The notes under the pieces were generated by a model. The model made no database searches, was not told the DNA's origin, and worked only from the letters and a program-made list of their open reading frames with translations. The position numbers were made by a program, and so were the translations under genes. A stretch of DNA of 64,000 nucleotides from Harmonia axyridis (Eukaryota > Arthropoda > Insecta > Coleoptera > Coccinellidae), in the NCBI RefSeq assembly GCF_914767665.1, contig NC_059502.1:62602031-62666030 (forward strand), in the 5' to 3' direction. Positions 44,750-57,102 of this stretch are shown here, one piece after another; position 1 is the first letter of the stretch; every line of letters begins with the position of its first letter.

Positions 44750-46360
44750 TCCGCTTTTTTTCAAAGTTCATTCATCATATACTACGACGTTACAGCGCTT
44801 TTTGATGTTATCTCCTGTTTTGAACTTGCTTGGAATCTCACTTAACAGTTTGGACGTAAAAATAAGCCAGAATATTGATATCTGTTGTTGATTATTATGA
44901 AAATTTCTCGATTTTTATTTTTAAATTGGTTTTACTGTTTAATGTACTGAGCAAAGCTCACGTTCATAAATAACTAAATAACAAAAAACATCGGGATGCA
45001 TGTGGATCTCATTGTTTTGGTTCAGTGTTTTGATGATATACTAAAACGACTAAAATTTACACAAAATATTAGCACAACTACACTTCCAAAAATTTAATAA
45101 GATACTTAATCGAGTATGATCAAGGAACGATGTTCCTCAACTTAAAATTAGTAGGGTTGCAGCAGCTATTGGAGAGGGGATCATAAGCAATTCCAAGAAT
45201 AAAATAAATAATTCAGAGTATAAATTGAGCAGGGCTGGTTGAACCAAAATAAGAAGGTATAATTCCACGTAATATTTGGCTAATTGGATCTCAAAAACTA
45301 GAGCTGTTGAAAAAATCTGGAGATATTCGAAACTAGCACATAGGAAATATTTTAAATCAGCTGTCTTTCTGAAACCATTTTTTTTTCAATTCGTTGGCCT
45401 GTGTAATAAGTAACATAATTCTATATGTATACTTACCAGGTACCTAGTAGATAATTTTGCTCAATGAATATTTTGATGGGTGCGGTACTCATTTGATAAA
45501 TTCATTCCGAATAAAGTAATAATGAACTTCATATCCACCAAATTTACAATAAAATACAACATTCGTTACATCACACTGTGGTTTCTTTCGATATTGCATA
45601 TTTTAAACGATTATGAAATAGACGGAACTAGTGTCATAAATGTACATAGTAGCATTTTAAGACTAAATCGGCAAATCCATTATAGTTAGTCACATGACCT
45701 TATCATGGTTCGATATCAGCTCTCTGAATTTTTTCCATCTATTCCACTTGTTTGAAAAAAATTAGGCTGGAAAATAGCATACCAACGATCATCGATGTAA
45801 CGGGCGCTCGGAAATCCTTGAACTATGGGCGTTTCCTCAGGTCCTGCAGCCTATGAAATGTCGAACACAATTCGTCCTGAAATATCCTGAAAGCTATTCG
45901 GCGAATAGAAGAAAACCGCATTGCAGGTCAGGTGCAAAATTCAGGAATATTTCTTAGCATTGTTTCAGTTACCTTCCAAATCTCTTATAAAACTCAACTA
46001 TGGGTTCTATACGTGAATAGCGTTCCTATACAGTGATATTTAGCCTAGGTTTTATGCTCTTATGAACATTCTGTTCCATTGAGATGTATCATAATGAATG
46101 GAAGTATAGTTGATTCTAACAGGCAGAGCGTGGTAAGTCAAAATCCAGTCCAATTTAATTGATCAGGCAACATAAGATCGTGATTGAATAATACTGAACA
46201 ATTTACATTTGTAATTCATTTTTTTCTATATATTTCACGGAGTACATAACAATATGGATGGATATAATCCATCATAATCCAACTATTTGTAGTATCTTCT
46301 TGAATTTGTGATCCCCTTTACGAATAACCAAAAAAGTAAAAGTTTCCTGATACAGGACAG
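44750..46360. other. AT-rich intergenic sequence, nothing supported
   Basis: No repeat shared elsewhere in the window and no coding-like frame that I can defend. Confidence 0.35.
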
Positions 46361-47293
46361 AAGGGTGTTTTTTTTAGAGCTATAGAACTTTAAATTGCAA
46401 TAAAACAACGATGGATTATTCGATTGACATGAATTTTATTTATCCGCAAGATAATCTTGTGGCATTACATTTCAAATATGATTTCTGGCATATGACCGCC
46501 ACGGCTGGCTCGGATGTAGTCCAATCTGGACGTCCAATTTTTGGTGTCCAACATTAGTGGCCGTATATCGGCAATAACACGGCGAATGTTGTCTTCCAAA
46601 TGGTCAAGGGTTTGTGGCTTTACTGCATAGACCAATACTTTACATAGCCTCACAGAAAGTAGTCTAGCGATGTTAAATCACAAGATCTTGGTGGCCAATT
46701 CACAGGTCCAAAACGTGAAATTAGGCGGTCACCAAACGTGTCTTTCAATAAATCGATCGTGGCACGAGCTGTGTGACATGTTGCGCCGTCTTGTTGGAAC
46801 CACAGCTCCTGGACATTATGGTTGTTCAATTCAGGAATGAAAAAGTTCCTTCCGCAAAATCTTCCATAAAGTGGATGGAAACAGATCCAATTCCTGTGCT
46901 CGATGGCGGATAGACTCATTCGGGTCTTCCTCAATGCTACGCTCTACAGCAGCAATAGCTTCTTCTGTACGCACCGTACGGCGTTTTTGGGGATGCGAGT
47001 CATCAATAAGAGAAAACGTGGTGCGAAAACGTTCCATGGTTAAACGAATTTACTGCTCTGATGGACGATTTTGTCGACGATAAAATGGACGTAGTGCGTG
47101 ATACGTATTCCGCACAGAAACATTATTTTCGAAATGAAATTGCACTATTTGCAAGCGTTGTTCAGGAGTGGGTCTATTAGTAATGAATTGCCAAACCAAA
47201 CTCAGAATAAATCACTTGACAGCTGTTGAATCGGTCGCCATCTTGAACAGTAATGCCAACTTAAAGTTATATACCTCGAAAAAAAACACCCGT
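46361..47293 (-). mobile_element. DD41D Tc1/mariner copy D, independent internal deletion
   Basis: 3' TIR AAGGGTGTTTTTTTTAGAGC at 46361; 5' TIR end AACACCCGT at 47293 followed by TA. It keeps the DNA-binding region (FRTTFSLIDDSHPQKRRTVR; STLWKILRK), then jumps directly to FFIPELNN and the second and third Asp blocks. The first catalytic Asp is deleted. Near 46545 a further small deletion removes part of the C-terminal region. Confidence 0.93.
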
Positions 47294-47489
47294 TATTTCA
47301 ACCGGAGTTTCCTGAGGTCAAAAGAAACACTTTTTTACAAATTTCGGAAGAGTTTTGAGATGTGTATTCTTTAATTACAAGCAAAATCTTATTCCGATTG
47401 GAAATGTTATCACGGCAACATCTGGTTTATATTTTCAATAGTCTCTTTCAATATATTATGATAATAGTTTTCTTAAGTAAACACAAAAA

Positions 47490-47600
47490 GTTTTAACTGA
47501 GTCGGTTCTATGACCACGGAAATATCGGGTAATTTTTTTCGATATTATTCTTGAATATTTTATGGTTGCGGTCACGTGATCAACATAAAACTATACAGGA
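47490..47600. repeat. Dispersed satellite-like repeat segment
   Basis: ACCACGGAAATATCGGGTAA, TTTTTTTCGATATTATTCTT and GAATATTTTATGGTTGCGGT match the inverted 62440-62830 copy. It lies between DD41D copies D and E. Confidence 0.5.
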
Positions 47601-47701
47601 GGCTTGACATTGCCATTCTCCATAAAAATACCAATCTTTATCTAGTCTGTACGGAAAATGAACGTTCAAGAAGTATACGAATAGATACGTAGATATAGAT
47701 A

Positions 47702-48634
47702 AGGGTTTTTTTTTTAGAGCTATAGAACTTTGAATTGCAATAAAAAAACGATGGATTATTCGATTGACATAAATTTTATTCATCCGCAAGATAATCTTGT
47801 GGCATTACATTTTGAATATGATTTCTGGCATGTGACCGCCACGACTGGCTCGGATGTAGTCCAATCTGGACGTCCAATTTTCGATGACTTTTTCCAACAT
47901 TTGTGGCCGTATATCAGCAATAACACGGCGAATGTTGTCTTCCAAATGGTCAAGGGTTTGTGGCTTATCCGCATAGACCAATGACTTTACATAGCCCCAC
48001 AGAAAGTAGTCTAGCGGTGTTAAATCACAAGATCTTGGAGACCAATTCACAGTTCCAAAACGTGAAACTAGGCGGTCATCAAACGTGTCTTTCAATAAAT
48101 CGATTGTGGCACGAGCTGTGTGACATGTTGCGCCGTCTTGTTGGAACCACAGCTCCTGGACATCATGGTTGTTCAATTCAGGAATGAAAAAGTTAGTAAT
48201 CATGTCTCTATACCGATCACCATTGACTGTAAGGTTCTGGACATCATCGTTTTTGAAGAAGAACGGACCAATGATTCCACCAGTCCATAAAGCGCACCGA
48301 ACAGTCTGTTTTTCTGGATATAACGGTGTTTCGAAATACACTTGAGGATTAGCTTCACTCCAAATGCGGCAGTTTTGTTTGTTGACGTAGCCATTCAACC
48401 AGAAGTGCGCTTCATCCCTAAACAAAATAAAATGGACGTAGTGCGCGATACGTATTCCGCACAGAACCATTATTTTCGAGATGAAATTGCTCTATTTGCA
48501 AGCGTTGTTCAGGCGTGAGTCTATTCATGGTGAATTGCCAAACCAAACTGAGAATAAATCACTTGACAGCTGTTAAATCGGTCGCCATCTTGAACAGTAA
48601 CTTAAAGTTATATACCTCGAAAAAAAACACCCGT
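47702..48634 (-). mobile_element. DD41D Tc1/mariner copy E, shared-deletion type
   Basis: TA at 47700-47701 and 48635-48636. The 3' TIR begins AGGGTTTTTTTTTTAGAGC and the 5' TIR ends AACACCCGT. The deletion junction (near 48424) is the same as in copies A and G, joining the RALRPF segment out of frame to the LFSDEAHF segment. Confidence 0.93.
47805..48434 (-). pseudogene. DD41D transposase catalytic region of copy E
   Basis: Open from the deletion junction to GGHMPEIIFKM, with FQQDGATCHTA and TPLDYFLWG. The first block reads FRDEAHFWLNGY; the first catalytic Asp is kept but the Ser before it is Arg. No usable start codon in frame, since the family ATG upstream is in a different frame after the deletion. 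Confidence 0.85.
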
Positions 48635-48639
48635 TACAA

Positions 48640-50330
48640 ATTGAGTTTTTGAAACACGCATTTCCTATTTGCAATGTGCAATGTGTAGCTTCAGTTTCTG
48701 GAATAGTAATCCATACTTTATTTATGTGTTAGTTTCTTAAGATAAACATAAAGAAACTTGAAATTTTGGAATGAAGAAGATCTTGAATTCATATCATTGC
48801 TTATTTCAATTTTTCATCGAAACATGAAGTTGACATGAAGTTATGACAATAGTTGAGCAAATTCGATGATTTCTGCTAACGAGATCCTTCAACCTGCCAA
48901 CAAAAAGATGAACAGGATGGTAGAGTCGTCACACACTATTTCCGCTTTTTCAATGGTAAAATTTCTATTATAATACATTTGTACGCGGGCTATTAGTTAG
49001 ACATTTCATCCAATCAACATCGGGAGTTTTCGTGTCAATATCAGTGGTGTAGTGGCTGAGATGGTGTTTAGAAATAGCCGAATTGTACAACCGCTAAAAA
49101 TATATTGAGATTTCGCCAGTAAAACAGTTTCCTCGACGACTACGGTGATGCTGGGCGCGAATGATCTGATGGACCCGGTGGATATCTAAATAGTGAATTC
49201 GATGAGGTTTTTAAACACCGGAAAACTAGAAGAAAATTGTAGATTGATAATTTTGTGCTCGATTTGTATAGTTTGTGGTTTTTCTGATATAAATATAGGT
49301 GAGGTCAGTCAACTATGGAAAAATCAAATAGGCGACCCAGTTTCGATGTTGATAATGTCAGAATTCAACAATGTTTTCATTATCTGATTGTTTCCTCTAG
49401 AAAAAGTAATTTTTGCAGGAACTTTCTATGAATGTTCGATGGGTAATTATCCAAACATAAACAACATACTGTCATTATAAATATACCTAAATATTTTCAG
49501 AGGAAGAGATATAAATAATATTTTCACTAAGCGTACATCAGATCTGAAAACACACAGCTTATTGTAGATAGGGCTTCTTCATCTAATCTTATTTATTTTA
49601 TTTCCTTCAAATCAAAGATTGTGAGCGTGAGCAGAATAACTCAAGAAATTTACAGAATCAGGGATTAAAAATTTAAATGGCAGAATAATTGTGAAATCGA
49701 TACATTATTTACTACATTTGTCGGGTACAACTTCACTTACCGACAAAAATTGCTTGGAGACATTCTCAAATAATTTTTGTGATAGGGAGAAAGATTTTTT
49801 TGATTTAAGTTTCTGTCACTTTTACAATGAAAAAAATGTTTGCTCACCTATCCTGTAATTCAAATAAATAAAAATGTAACTTTGGAATAACCAATTGTAG
49901 CAGTATTCTCCTTAGAAATTGAACTGAAATTTATTAAATTAATAATCAGTTGTTGATTTTTTCAAAATGAAAGTCGAATAAGTCATAGCTCTTACACTAT
50001 TTAGTATAGAATCCTAAATTTCAAATTAAAATTAATTTAACCGGATGCATAATTTCACTTAAAATTAAAAAAAAAATTCCTGTGGAATTGACAGTTTCAA
50101 TATTATGATTAGAATGAATTATCAGCGCACTTTTCGGAAACTGTCAAGAATTATTTGAAAATTGATATATTCAAAATGAAAATGTTAATTTAATGGAAAG
50201 AAAATCACTGAACTGTTTAAAATTGTCTACACTACATCGTGCCTGCTGTATAGGCAATAAGCATATCATATGAAATAAAATTCTGAATTGAATTTTTCAG
50301 CAAGGAAAAGGAAGAACTTATTTTGATTCT
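48640..50330. other. AT-rich intergenic sequence, no supported gene
   Basis: The block at 49020-49200 is less AT-rich, but I find no open frame with splice signals. No repeat shared elsewhere. Confidence 0.35.
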
Positions 50331-50332
50331 GG

Positions 50333-50400
50333 ATATAATAATAATAATAATAATAATAATAGGCCTTTATTGACAATAAAAAGAAATATTTGATTCACAT
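50333..50400 (-). repeat. ATA microsatellite at a LINE-like 3' tail
   Basis: (ATA)n of about 27 nt followed on the plus strand by GGCCTTTATTGACAATAAA. Read on the minus strand this is a TTTATTGTCAATAAAGGCC end with an (ATT)n tail, the same layout as the LINE at 33478. Only the extreme 3' end is present. Confidence 0.6.
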
Positions 50401-50569
50401 ATTATCAAAACATGAGATGAGATGAGTTTCAATTTGATTATGGTTTTTTCGAGTTGACTGACTCAGCCTATAATGATATAGATCAGTGTCGAAAGTTTTG
50501 GATGATCAGTTAATAATTATTTTGGTTATTCTGTATTTCTCCTCAATTTATTGAATAGTGATTATTAAA

Positions 50570-50620
50570 ATGGCAAATGATAAAGAAAATGCTGAATCTC
50601 ATGGATTAGAAAATTATGAG
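50570..50620 (+). CDS. Candidate short first coding exon
   Basis: ATG in a good context (TTAAAATGGC) opens MANDKENAESHGLENYE and meets donor GTAAGT at 50621 in phase 0. Acidic, soluble, no signal peptide. The upstream 100 bp contain ATCAGTG and GATCAGTTAA strings that could serve as insect initiators. No downstream exon found in the window. Below gene-finder length thresholds, but codon use and donor are good. Confidence 0.45.
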
Positions 50621-50862
50621 GTAAGTTTTCAACATAACAAAGAAATATCAATCTAGTGCTATTTTGATCTTCTTGATAATCGTGAATGTTATGCGAAATT
50701 AGAAGAAAACTTCATAAATAATTAATATACTTAATTACTTCAGTCCAGTACTACACTTTTTGCTTTTTCGTAGTTTTGTCATATCTGCTACCGATTTCGA
50801 GAAAAAACTTTCGAATAGTACTCTAGTGATTCTCAGGAAAATCCAAATTTTATGCAGATCTA

Positions 50863-51232
50863 AAGGGTTTTTTTTTAGAGCTATAGAACTTTAAATTGCA
50901 ATACAACAACGATGGATTATTCGATTGACATGAATTTTATTTATTCGCAAGATAATCTTGTGGCATTACATTTTAAATATGATTTCTGGCATATGACCGC
51001 CACGGCTGGCTCGGATGTAGTCCAATCTGAACGTCCAATTTTCGATGACTTTTTCCAACACTTATGGCCGTATATCGACAATAACACGGGAATGTTGTCT
51101 TCCAAATGGTCAAGGGTTTGTGGCTTATCCGCATAGACCAATGACTTTACATAGCCCCAGAGAAAGTAGTCTAGCGGTGTTAAATCACAAGATCTTGGAG
51201 GCCAATTCACAGGTCCAAAACGTGAAATTAGC
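50863..51232 (-). mobile_element. DD41D Tc1/mariner copy F, 3' fragment
   Basis: TA at 50861-50862, then AAGGGTTTTTTTTTAGAGC. It carries the last third of the transposase (ISRFGPVNWPPRSCDLTPLD, then YFLWG, and DYIRASRGG-like tail) with a small frame-breaking deletion near 51090. It stops abruptly at about 51232. Confidence 0.9.
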
Positions 51233-51234
51233 AT

Positions 51235-52775
51235 AACATTGATTTAATGAAAGTTGTTCTTCGATTGAATGAAAGCAATCTAACAATATGATGAACGAAT
51301 TTTCTTTGTATTGAGATTTTTGTCCGTCAGTTGAAAAATGAGAACTGGACTCATCAATATATACAGTTAATTTTTTTGATGGCATTTACGTTAATTTTTA
51401 GTTCATTGTATCAAGTGGAATTGACTTCAAGAGCTCTGCTTATTCAAACTTTGATTTCTCTTTTAACTACGTCACCATATGAAGTACTGTTATTTCTCTG
51501 AAAATTAAGACATCGCAATAAATAAAAAAAGGAGAAGATGAAGAATGTTCAGAAAAGGAAAGGCAACTTCTGAGTGTTCATAAATTATTTTCGTCTGTGG
51601 ACGATTCACTTCACAGGTGTTTTGTATAAAACCTTAGTTAACTTTTTGATATCATCATGTTTTTTTCTACAAAAATTGTGATATTTTTTGATGAATGAGG
51701 AAATAATAAGTCATACAGTGTTTTCATTTGGTACATCGAATAAAATCAGGAAATGCCTGGCACGTATTTATAAAGAGCAAATATTCACAACCACAGTGTG
51801 CAAGGTTATGTCTGTCGTTGTTTCAATTCTTATGTCAACGTTTAGGGTGATATCGATCCGACAGTGTCAACAACCAGCCTTTCACTCACTGATGAAAAGG
51901 GGGATGAAAGCACGGAGCCAAGCAATATCCTCCCTCTATAAAGAAGATTCCAGAATACCTACTGCTCTGCTTCAAGATTACTCTTAGCAAACTCAAAGGA
52001 TATTTGTTAAGCGCAAAAGTGTTCATATTTGGATGTCTCAAATTCGTGCATGCCCACCTCTTCTCGTTTCAAATCGGTAGATTTTCATTTTGGGCGAAAG
52101 CTCGAACGATATAATACTCTCACTCTGGAATAGACCATTTATTTATTTATACCTAATACTCTCATTTTCATGAGCGTCACCTTGGTTGAATATTATTTCG
52201 TCGAATTGACTAACAAAGTTTACATTGGCTTCATGAAGTTTACTTTTCAATTGATTATGTATCAAAGACAGGAAAAGTGACATTGGAAGATTGGGCTAGG
52301 CTTCTGGATTTTGAACTATCTGAAGACATTCAGAGGCAGGGCCGTCGCTAGGGGTTGGACAGGGTATGCGGTTGCCTTAGTCGCCAAAATTCAAGAGTGG
52401 TAATTTAAGATTTATAGGTTGATGAAGAAAAATCCTTTATGTAGAAATTAATTCCGAATACCGAATACTTTGGTTCTGTAAATGGGATTTTTCTTGAGAA
52501 TGTTGGTAAATCAGTTGGAAACAACAGAAATACAGACAAATTTAAAGTCAAAAGCCATCAAAGATGCCGCTCTATTGCTGTAGACTACGAATCAGCAATC
52601 AAAAAACAGGGATTCCTATTTGAAAATTGAAAGTTGACCCCCTTCCTCCTACAAGGGTGGTGTATTCAGAAGAGGTTTTGGCATAAGCGCACTTCTCCTT
52701 CAAAACCACCAATCAACGTTTTATTCCAACAGTTTTTTCGTAAGATGTTTCTTTATTCAGATTATTGACTGATTC
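51235..52775. other. Intergenic sequence, no supported gene
   Basis: A plus-strand frame at 51688-51987 has no recognisable features. A hAT-like terminus CAGGGCCGTCGCTAGG is at 52336, with no partner end located. Otherwise nothing. Confidence 0.35.
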
Positions 52776-52777
52776 AA

Positions 52778-53717
52778 ACGGGTGTTTATTTTCGAGGTAT
52801 ATAACTTTAAGTTGGCATTACTGTTCAAGATGGCGACCGATTTAATAGCTGTCAAGTGATTTATTCTTAGTTTGGTTTGGCAATTCATCATGAATACACT
52901 CACGCTTGAACAACGCTTGCAAATAATGCAATTTCATTTCGAAAATAATGGTTCTGTGCGGAATACGTATCGCGCACTACGTCCATTTTATTTTGTTTAG
53001 CGATGAAGCGCACTTCTGGTTGAATGGCTACGTAAACAAACAAAACTGCCGCATTTGGAGTGAAGCTAATCCTCATGTGTATGTCGAAACACCGTTATAT
53101 TCAGAAAAACTGACTGTTTGGTGAGCTTTATGGGCTGGTGGAATCATTGGTCCGTACTTCTTCAAAAACGATGATGGCCAGAACGTTACAGTCAATGGTG
53201 ATCGGTATAGAGCCATGATTACTAATTAAGTCGTTCCTGAATTGAACAACTATGATGTCCAGGAGCTGTGGTTTCAATAAGACGGCGCAACATGTCACAC
53301 AGCTCGTGCCACAATCGATTTATTGAAGGACACGTTTGGTGACCGCCTAATTTCACGTTTTGGGCCACTGAATTGGCCTCCAAGATATTGGAATTTAACA
53401 CCGCTAGACTACTTTCTGTGGGGCTATGTAAAGTCATTGGTCTATGCGGATAAGCCACAAACCCTTGACCATTTGGAAGGCAACATTCGCCGTGTTATTG
53501 CCGATATACAGCCACAAATGTTGGAAGAAGTCATCGAAAATTGGTCGTCCAGATTGGACTACATCCGAGCCAGCCGTGGCGGTCATATGCCAGAAATCAT
53601 ATTTAAAATGTCATGCCACAAGATTATCTTGCAGATAAATAACATTCATGTCAATCGAATAATCCATAGTTGTTTAATTGCAATTTAAAGTTCTATAGCT
53701 CTAAATAAAACTCTCTT
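52778..53717 (+). mobile_element. DD41D Tc1/mariner copy G, shared-deletion type, decayed
   Basis: Left end ACGGGTGTTTATTTTCGAGG; right end decayed to AAACTCTCTT, followed by TA (53718-53719). It starts MNTLTLEQRLQIMQFHFENN and has the same deletion junction as copies A and E (about 52988). The catalytic frame has stops at the WCALW segment (TGA at about 53122), in the NFFIPE segment, and in FQQDG (CAA to TAA at about 53278). Confidence 0.93.
53320..53608 (+). pseudogene. C-terminal part of the copy G transposase
   Basis: The frame reads LISRFGPLNWPPRYWNLTPL then DYFLWGYVKSLVYADKPQTL to MPEIIFKM. The SCD string is YWN here, and the final stop is lost to a Ser codon (TCATGCC), so the frame overruns. 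Not functional. Confidence 0.85.
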
Positions 53718-53719
53718 TA

Positions 53720-54768
53720 GAACAAGGATCTTTTATCCCCAGTGACTTTTTTGAGAAATTTGATTTCTCATATAATACAAAAGCTGTAGTAATAAGTTGA
53801 AAAGTATCTCATCAGACGCCATTTCTATACGGTACAGAGCAAACTACTGAAGTTGTTCTAGAAGTACTGAAGTCAAGTAAGTTGGTACATGTGGAGATTG
53901 CAGCAAAAAGACATTATGGCCGACTTTGCTTCACATGTCAAGTTTGCTGGCTTGAATGCATGTAAGTAGCAGGCTTCATATCGAAAAATATATTGAAAGA
54001 ATCATAAGAAACGTCAAGGTGGAAATATTTGGATCAGTTACCTTCCATGGACTATACATCAGTGATTGAGACGCAATGAAATGAAGTTATCACCTGTGCA
54101 GATAGCCAATTTCGCAGAGAAATTGAGCCAAAATCTCGTCATTATTCCTCGTAGGACTCGAAATTGATTAACAATTTCCCGATCCAAATGACTCCTATTT
54201 GTCCGTGAAAGTTCGATTTTTCGCAAGGCTGCCCATTCGAAAGGGCACATATTCGCATTGGCGCAATGGAACACATAGTGTAGGTCGTAGCTGGCGCCTC
54301 GCGACAGTGGCGTGGCAGGCAGAACGACGGATATACTTAGAAATTATCTCAACCAATTTCCGCAAGTTTTGGAGGCTTTGTCGATGATGCTCTATTATCA
54401 GGATGCCAAAAAAGATTCTGCTGATTTGGATTGGAAAATATGGAAATCATTTACTTTATAGTGCATCAAGATAATACTCATTATAAATAATAGTAAGAGT
54501 TATACAGGGAGTAATCACTCACAGATATGTCAGAAAAATGAGATGGTCCCTGTGAAATTTTTACTGTAACTTTTAAAATTGAGGAGCGAAAGTCTGATAT
54601 AACACAAGTCAATAAAAAATTCTATGTTGATGAAAATGATACGAAAAAAACAATGACTACTCATCTCAAAATAAGAAAAATAAATTCAGAAAAGCACTGA
54701 CTTGGTGTTAGGAACTTCTGAGAGTTCATTCATATACACTGTGTCCGTAAAGTATTGAACAAATTCAT
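53720..54768. other. Intergenic sequence, no supported gene
   Basis: 54200-54400 is GC-richer with short frames on both strands, but none has splice support or recognisable motifs. Confidence 0.35.
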
Positions 54769-55612
54769 TTTTAGCTGAACAAACCATTTCAAAAAATAAT
54801 CCTGAAACACGTCGATTTTCGATTTTAATTTACCGTATTTTAAAATAATAATCTAATATACCGGGTGAACTACTTTCGAGTAATGACGTCACCGTCATTT
54901 TTTTTAAATGGAACATCCCCATTTTGTCTCAATTTTCCGATTACTCTAGCTGAGATGATTCCAAAAATTTATCACATGTTGATTCCAATTGGTATAGGAT
55001 GAGCAAAAATACAATAGTTTTGTGGGTGTTCATAAAGTAACGCGTAACAGTCTTTATTAGTTAAATTAACAATATTATCAAAAATACTTATTATCTAGCG
55101 GCAATTGGTTTGAATGTAACACCCTGTAGTTTGTTACATTTTTAGATTAATAAAAATGTATGAAAATAATAAATAATTTCTTTCATATTCTGTCTGCTAG
55201 ACCACAAGTATCAAACATGTTTGAGCTCATTTTTATTAATCTAAAAATGTAACAAACTACAGGGTGTTACATTCAAACCAATTGCCGCTAGACAATAAGT
55301 TTTTTGATAATATTGTTAATTTAACTAATAAAGACTGATACGCGTTACTTTATGAACACCCACATAACTATTGTATTTTTGTCCATCCTGTACCAATTGA
55401 AATCAACATGTGATAAATTTTTGAAATCAGCTCAGCTAGAGTAATCGGAAAATTGATACAAGATGGGGGTATTCCATTTTAAAAAATAACGGTGATGTCA
55501 TTACTCGAAAGTAATTCACCCCGTATATTAGATTATTATTTTAAAATACGGTTAATTAAAATAAAAAATCGACCTGTTTCAGGATTATTTCTAAAAATGG
55601 TCTGTTCAGCTA
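54769..55612. mobile_element. Long foldback (palindromic) element, ~385-bp arms
   Basis: The left arm 54769-55157 is inverted at 55229-55612, loop about 71 nt. The innermost stem is GTTTGTTACATTTTTAGATT against AATCTAAAAATGTAACAAAC. Further out are ACCCTGTAG/CTACAGGGT, GTTCATAAAGTAACGCG/CGCGTTACTTTATGAAC and TTTTAGCTGAACA/TGTTCAGCTAAAA. About 10% mismatches; no ORF. Confidence 0.9.
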
Positions 55613-55819
55613 AAAAAAAATCCGGAAACCTTGTAGGCCACCGAATATTTCGAATATCTGGAGTTCACAGATCATCATAGATGAGCGGTGGGATTTGAAT
55701 TGTGAAACTGAAACATTCAATAATTTTTATAGTTTGATAAGAAATTCATATATCATGTTATATATTTTTGAGAATGATGATTATTCATTTTATTCGTTAC
55801 AGAATTTTTATGGTTTATA

Positions 55820-57102
55820 TAGGTGTGTGAATAAGTATTTCCCGTTTTTTTCAAATTTTGAGCCTTTATTGTGAAAAAATGGTTACAAATGAATTATTGA
55901 AAGTATTGGCCATCGCTAGCTACAACTTTTCCCCACCTTTCTGGCAACATACGAATCCCGTTGCGAGAAAATTCGACCGGTTTGGCCTCTATCCAGTCAT
56001 CCACCCATTTTTTGGCTTCCTCGTAGGAATGGAAATGCTGGTCAGCCAGGCCATGCGTCATCGATCTGAAGAGATGGTAATCAGACGGAGCAATGTCTGG
56101 ACTATACGGCGGGTGGGGTAGGACTTCCCATTTGAGCGTTTCTAAGTATGTTTTCACCGGCTGTGCAACATGTGGGCGAGCATTGTCATGTTGCAAAATA
56201 ACTTTGTCGTGCCTGTCGGAGTATTGTGGCCGTTTTTCTCGCAGTGTGCGGCTCAAACGCATCAATTGTCGTCGATAGACCTCGCCTGTGATCCTTTCAT
56301 TCGGTTTCAGAAGCTCATAGTAAACCACACCTAGCTGGTCCCACCATATACAGAGCATGAGCTTGGCGCCATGAATATTTGGCTTGGCCGTCGATGATGA
56401 TGCATGGCCGGGTAGTCCCTATGATTTTCTTCGTGTCTGATTATCGTAACGGATCCACTTTTCATCGCCAGTCACGATACGATGCAGAAAACCCTTCCTT
56501 TTATGTCGCTGAAGCAGCTGTTCGCAAGTGAAAAAACGCCGTTCGACGTCTCTCAGCTTCAGTTCGTACGGCACCCAATTTCCTTGCTTTTGGATCATTC
56601 CCATGGCTTTCAAACGCTTGGAAATGGTTGTTCGGTCAACTCCCAATGCTTCAGCAAGTTCTTCTTGCGTTTGACACGAATCTTCATCAAGCAAAGTCGC
56701 CAATTCTTGATCTTCAAAGATTTGCGGCCGCCCGGAACGCTCCTTGTCTTCCACGTCGAAATCGCCACTTTTGAAGCGTCGAAACCATCCGCGAACACTT
56801 GAATCATCGACACAACCTTCTCCATAAGCTTCCTGAAGCAACCGATGCGCCTCGGCAGCAGATTTCTTCAAATTGAACCAATAAAGTGAAACTTCCCGCA
56901 AATGACGTCGACTCGGCTCAAATTTCGACATTTTCACGATTTCAAAAATTTATGATGCGAAAAAATTTCAACTAATGTGTTAGTGTGGAATTGTTGACAG
57001 ATGAATAAGCTTTGATTATGACATATGTAACCATTAAATACTCGCACAGTATTGGTGGCGCCATCTCTTACAAAAAACGGGAAAGCCTTATTCACACACC
57101 TT
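55820..57102 (-). mobile_element. DD34D mariner element, nearly intact
   Basis: Left TIR starts GGTGTGTGAATAAG at 55822 and the right TIR is CTTATTCACACACC at 57087-57100, with a CCCGTTTTTT block inside both. TA-type flanks on both sides. 1.28 kb, the standard mariner size. Its transposase is full length except for one stop codon. Confidence 0.95.
55894..56931 (-). pseudogene. Mariner (DD34D) transposase, 345 codons with one nonsense codon
   Basis: ATG at 56931 opens MSKFEPSRRHLREVSLYW. Two helix-turn-helix parts follow (SSVRGWFRRFKSGDFDVEDK; LGVDRTTISKRLKAMGM) with the RSGRP linker between. Catalytic Asp 1 is in VTGDEKWIRYDN, Asp 2 in LQHDNARPHVA, Asp 3 in PPYSPDIAPSDYHLF, with 34 residues between Asp 2 and 3. 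The only break is TAG at 56419-56421 after RRKS, where mariners have Trp (TGG). The frame is the same on both sides. No frameshift, so this is a recently inactivated or still trans-mobilisable copy. Confidence 0.95.

Noticed and set aside
51688..51987. 99-codon plus-strand frame
   Set aside because: Considered as a second exon for the 50570 candidate, but no convincing acceptor and no protein features.
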